This document shows positions 7,625 to 9,628 of a DNA stretch of 9,628 nt, in pieces (position 1 is the first letter of the stretch; the number at the start of each line of letters is the position of its first letter). This stretch comes from JAWLFI01 sp964525165 (lineage in GTDB: Bacteria; Bacteroidota; Bacteroidia; Chitinophagales; Saprospiraceae), in the NCBI GenBank assembly GCA_964525165.1, contig CAZGGG010000092.1, positions 1 to 9,628 on the forward strand. The letters are read 5' to 3'. Both the position numbers and the translations under genes were made by a program. The notes beneath the pieces are model-generated. The model did not search any database. It was not told the origin of the DNA and worked only from the letters and a program-made list of their open reading frames with translations.

Positions 7625-7820
7625 AAATGAAATTTTGTTTTGTGTTTAGAAATGTATGCCATCAATTTCAACCAAATGGCAGAAATTCAAGGTGTTCCGT
7701 GTCTTGATCGCACGACTGGCCCTTCCTTGAAATAATTCTCTTCTTTAAAAGCATTCTGCAAGGAATTCTTTCGAGCGATGTTAAATGTACAAAATATGTT
7801 AGATAAATACGTTGATCAAG

Positions 7821-7840
7821 CCGACCAAATCCGACCAAAC
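7821..7840. repeat. Two adjacent copies of a decamer
   Basis: CCGACCAAAT is followed directly by CCGACCAAAC, so nine bases repeat perfectly with a 10-base period, about one helix turn. It lies some 200 bases upstream of the beta-helix gene starting at 7624. The spacing would place two copies on the same face of the DNA, as in a regulator site, but no regulator is visible in the window. Confidence 0.5.
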
Positions 7841-7898
7841 CCATGTTAAGAAAGTAAAGCTGTGGTTATAAATGACTGAAATCGAAAACTTTTCATAC

Positions 7899-7931
7899 AA
7901 AAAAAAGGGGGTGCACGGAACACACCCCCTT
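7899..7931 (-). terminator. Intrinsic terminator of the upstream beta-helix gene
   Basis: A 9-pair GC-rich stem (7905-7913 with 7923-7931, five consecutive G-C pairs) with a 9-base loop is followed on the minus strand by a T-run (complement of the A-run 7899-7906, which overlaps the stem foot). It begins 33 bases after the stop at 7965, so the two paralogues are unlikely to be one transcript. Confidence 0.88.
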
Positions 7932-7964
7932 AGATAAAGTCAGACTGTTACAAAAATTCCTACT

Positions 7965-9628
7965 CTATCTTGCCTTGATAAATCTTGCATTTCTGATCTC
8001 CTTTCCGGAAAGGGCCTGAACAAAATATTGCCCGGGTGGCAAATGAGCTGTTGAATAGGTCCACCGGAAATGGCCTGCTACCTGCTCCACTTTCTTTTGG
8101 TCTACGACCCTTCCTAATTGGTCAATAATGGATAGGTCGACAGGGTCCGCAGACTCCGGCTCAAAAACAATCGTTACATCATCCAATGAAACGGTTGGAA
8201 AGACCTTCATCCCCGTGCTGATCACTTCCCATGCATTTTCACTAGGTGTCAAGTCAAACTCTACTGCACCGGCATCAACCGTATCTTTACCAATTCCCAG
8301 CCTTTCAAATCCATAGATATCTAATGTGGGTGCCCCGAAATTAATTCCGGCATTGATCGCCGGGCTGGATCGCTCCAAGTCAAAGGTGAATTCATCTGCA
8401 AACATGACATCAATGACATTCAACTGGTCGGTAGGCAAGGCGTTGGATCCCAGGCTTCCATCTTCAAATACGTTTCCTCCGCTGGATACAACGATCGGAT
8501 TTCCATCCTCAACGACATATGCACCGGCCGAACCAATTTTCTCTGAAAAAATGTTGTTTTGAAGCTCCATCGAAGCCGTATGAGAAGGATCGTCCGGACT
8601 CGTCCACTGAGCAATGTGAGGGGCGAAATCTCCCTCATTAAAAGCAAAAGTATTATTGACCAATCGCATGGGACTTCCAAAGGCTGAGGATCCGTTATTA
8701 ATGATGGCTCCTCCGTTTCCACGGGCCTGGCTGGAATTATAGGCAAAAATGCAGTTTGTGATGTTTACCTCACTATCAGAATTCGTGATCGCTCCTCCCT
8801 GGTCAGAAGCAATATTGCCGATAAATGTCGTGCGCGTCAGATCCAATCGTGATACAGCTGCGGAGTCACCTAAAAATAGAATCGCGCCACCGCTTCCATT
8901 ATCTGTGCCTAATGCAGACACATTCGTTTCGAATATAGAAGAATCGATGGATGCTATCGTTCCGGTTCTTAAGAATAGGGCTCCCCCTGAATTATCAGCC
9001 TGATTTTCTCGGAAACTTGTTCCAATAATAGCTAGCAAAGTTGAGTCCTCTTGGGTATAGATGGCTCCTCCGGACTCTCCGGAGCGGTTTTCAAAGAACA
9101 TGGAGTTAATAATTGAAACGGTAGGTTCAAAAGTGGCAGAAAGAGCTCCACCGGAATTCGAGGATTCGTTATTCTCAAAGCTACAATTGGAAAATTGAGC
9201 TTCGGTGCCATCTCCCTGCACCCCAATAGCGCCTCCAAAGGTCCCTTCACTTCCAAAAAAGCGGCATCCGGCGAGAATATTAAATCCTCCCTGTATTTCC
9301 ATGGCTCCGGATCCATTTTCACATGTGTTATTGATGAACTCACAATTTCGAATCAAACTCTCCACATGATCATCAAACTTAAAAATGGCTCCTCCGGCAC
9401 TGGAAGAAAAGTTGTTATCAAAAGTGCAAGCAATCATGATGTGGATATCTCCATCGGATAAAAAAGCTCCTCCCGCAGGACCTGTGCCCGTTACCCCGGC
9501 ATTGTTATCTATGAAGGTGCAATTGATAAAAGAATCCAAGGAATTTAAATGGTAAATCCCTCCTCCGGAACTCACTGAAAAATTTTCACCAATGGTGCAA
9601 TTCTCCCACAATCCACTGGCCAGGCCAC
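7965..9628 (-). CDS. Secreted Pmp-like beta-helix protein with T9SS sorting domain, 5' end outside window
   Basis: About 553 C-terminal residues are visible. The frame stays open through the right edge (GLASGLWENCTI...), so the TTG at 9611 is not the true start, and the signal peptide is not seen. Twelve rungs with FxxN and GG[AI] motifs run from the edge to about base 8640, for example NCTFIDN, ACTFDNN, NCSFENN and RTTFIGN. A choice-of-anchor Q-like part follows (SPAINAGINFGAP near 8335-8365, VDAGAVEFD near 8260). The end (DQLGRVVDQKKV, LPPGQYFVQAL, ARFIKAR) is a T9SS type A sorting domain of about 85 residues. It is a clear paralogue of the gene at 5189-7624: both share NNTF, a QW-S/T-P/D segment, QNNIF, SxGGN(I/V)F, DQ(M/L)NV and the anchor region in the same order. 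Role is inferred as a surface or matrix protein; ligand unknown. Confidence 0.92.
   Translation of the reverse strand, partial: GLASGLWENCTIGENFSVSSGGGIYHLNSLDSFINCTFIDNNAGVTGTGPAGGAFLSDGDIHIMIACTFDNNFSSSAGGAIFKFDDHVESLIRNCEFINNTCENGSGAMEIQGGFNILAGCRFFGSEGTFGGAIGVQGDGTEAQFSNCSFENNESSNSGGALSATFEPTVSIINSMFFENRSGESGGAIYTQEDSTLLAIIGTSFRENQADNSGGALFLRTGTIASIDSSIFETNVSALGTDNGSGGAILFLGDSAAVSRLDLTRTTFIGNIASDQGGAITNSDSEVNITNCIFAYNSSQARGNGGAIINNGSSAFGSPMRLVNNTFAFNEGDFAPHIAQWTSPDDPSHTASMELQNNIFSEKIGSAGAYVVEDGNPIVVSSGGNVFEDGSLGSNALPTDQLNVIDVMFADEFTFDLERSSPAINAGINFGAPTLDIYGFERLGIGKDTVDAGAVEFDLTPSENAWEVISTGMKVFPTVSLDDVTIVFEPESADPVDLSIIDQLGRVVDQKKVEQVAGHFRWTYSTAHLPPGQYFVQALSGKEIRNARFIKAR

Larger units (their letters stand above)
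7625..7964. other. Intergenic spacer between the two beta-helix genes
   Basis: This 340-base stretch has no gene I can support. From right to left it holds the terminator of the upstream paralogue (7899-7931), a tandem repeat (7821-7840) and an AT-rich leader for the gene starting at 7624. Near that gene, minus-strand TACATTTC (7656-7649) differs in one base from TAnnTTTG and has a TTTG 16 bases upstream, a weak promoter candidate. It is bordered by an inverted repeat TGCCAT (7657-7662) / ATGGCA (7676-7681). No Shine-Dalgarno motif precedes the ATG. Confidence 0.5.

Noticed and set aside
7657..7681. Inverted repeat TGCCAT...ATGGCA as a terminator or riboswitch
   Set aside because: The 6-base arms, 13-base loop and lack of a T-run are too weak; noted only as part of the leader.
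9609..9611. TTG at 9611 as the start of the right-hand beta-helix gene
   Set aside because: The frame is open to the edge with rung-like sequence before it and there is no signal peptide, so the gene starts outside the window.

Overview
The window looks like chromosomal DNA from a member of the Bacteroidota, most likely a Saprospiria-type bacterium. The reasons are two large secreted proteins with type IX secretion (T9SS) C-terminal sorting domains, a HYC_CC_PP family metal-associated protein, starts without Shine-Dalgarno motifs, and a TAnnTTTG-type promoter element. The lineage below phylum is inference. I found no rRNA, tRNA, CRISPR array or recognisable insertion sequence.

Left part (1-2104, mostly minus strand): a metal-efflux locus that has been broken. 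A small HYC_CC_PP protein (1706-2104) lies upstream of a CusA/CzcA-type RND pump gene (135-1637). The pump matches its family up to about base 213. It then runs into unrelated sequence and stops, so only the N-terminal half remains. The unrelated DNA (1-212) carries a weak plus-strand coding trace interrupted by stops.

Middle (2226-4060, plus strand): a complete aspS (aspartyl-tRNA synthetase) with its own hairpin terminator, transcribed divergently from the metal locus.

4073-5081 (minus strand): a tight two-gene unit. The upstream gene encodes a single-span membrane protein whose outer domain looks like a degenerate heavy-metal-associated (HMA) fold. The downstream gene encodes a lipoprotein that aligns along its length with group 1 truncated hemoglobins. 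This exported heme/metal-like pair is the best candidate here for an uncharacterised small system.

Right part (5131-9628, minus strand): two tandem paralogous genes for large secreted beta-helix proteins built from FxxN...GGA rungs, the motif pair also known from chlamydial polymorphic membrane proteins. Each has a choice-of-anchor Q-like region and a T9SS sorting domain, and each is followed by a strong intrinsic terminator, so they are separate transcription units. The upstream copy runs off the right edge. A 340-base spacer between them holds a terminator, a perfect 9-base tandem repeat and the leader of the downstream gene.
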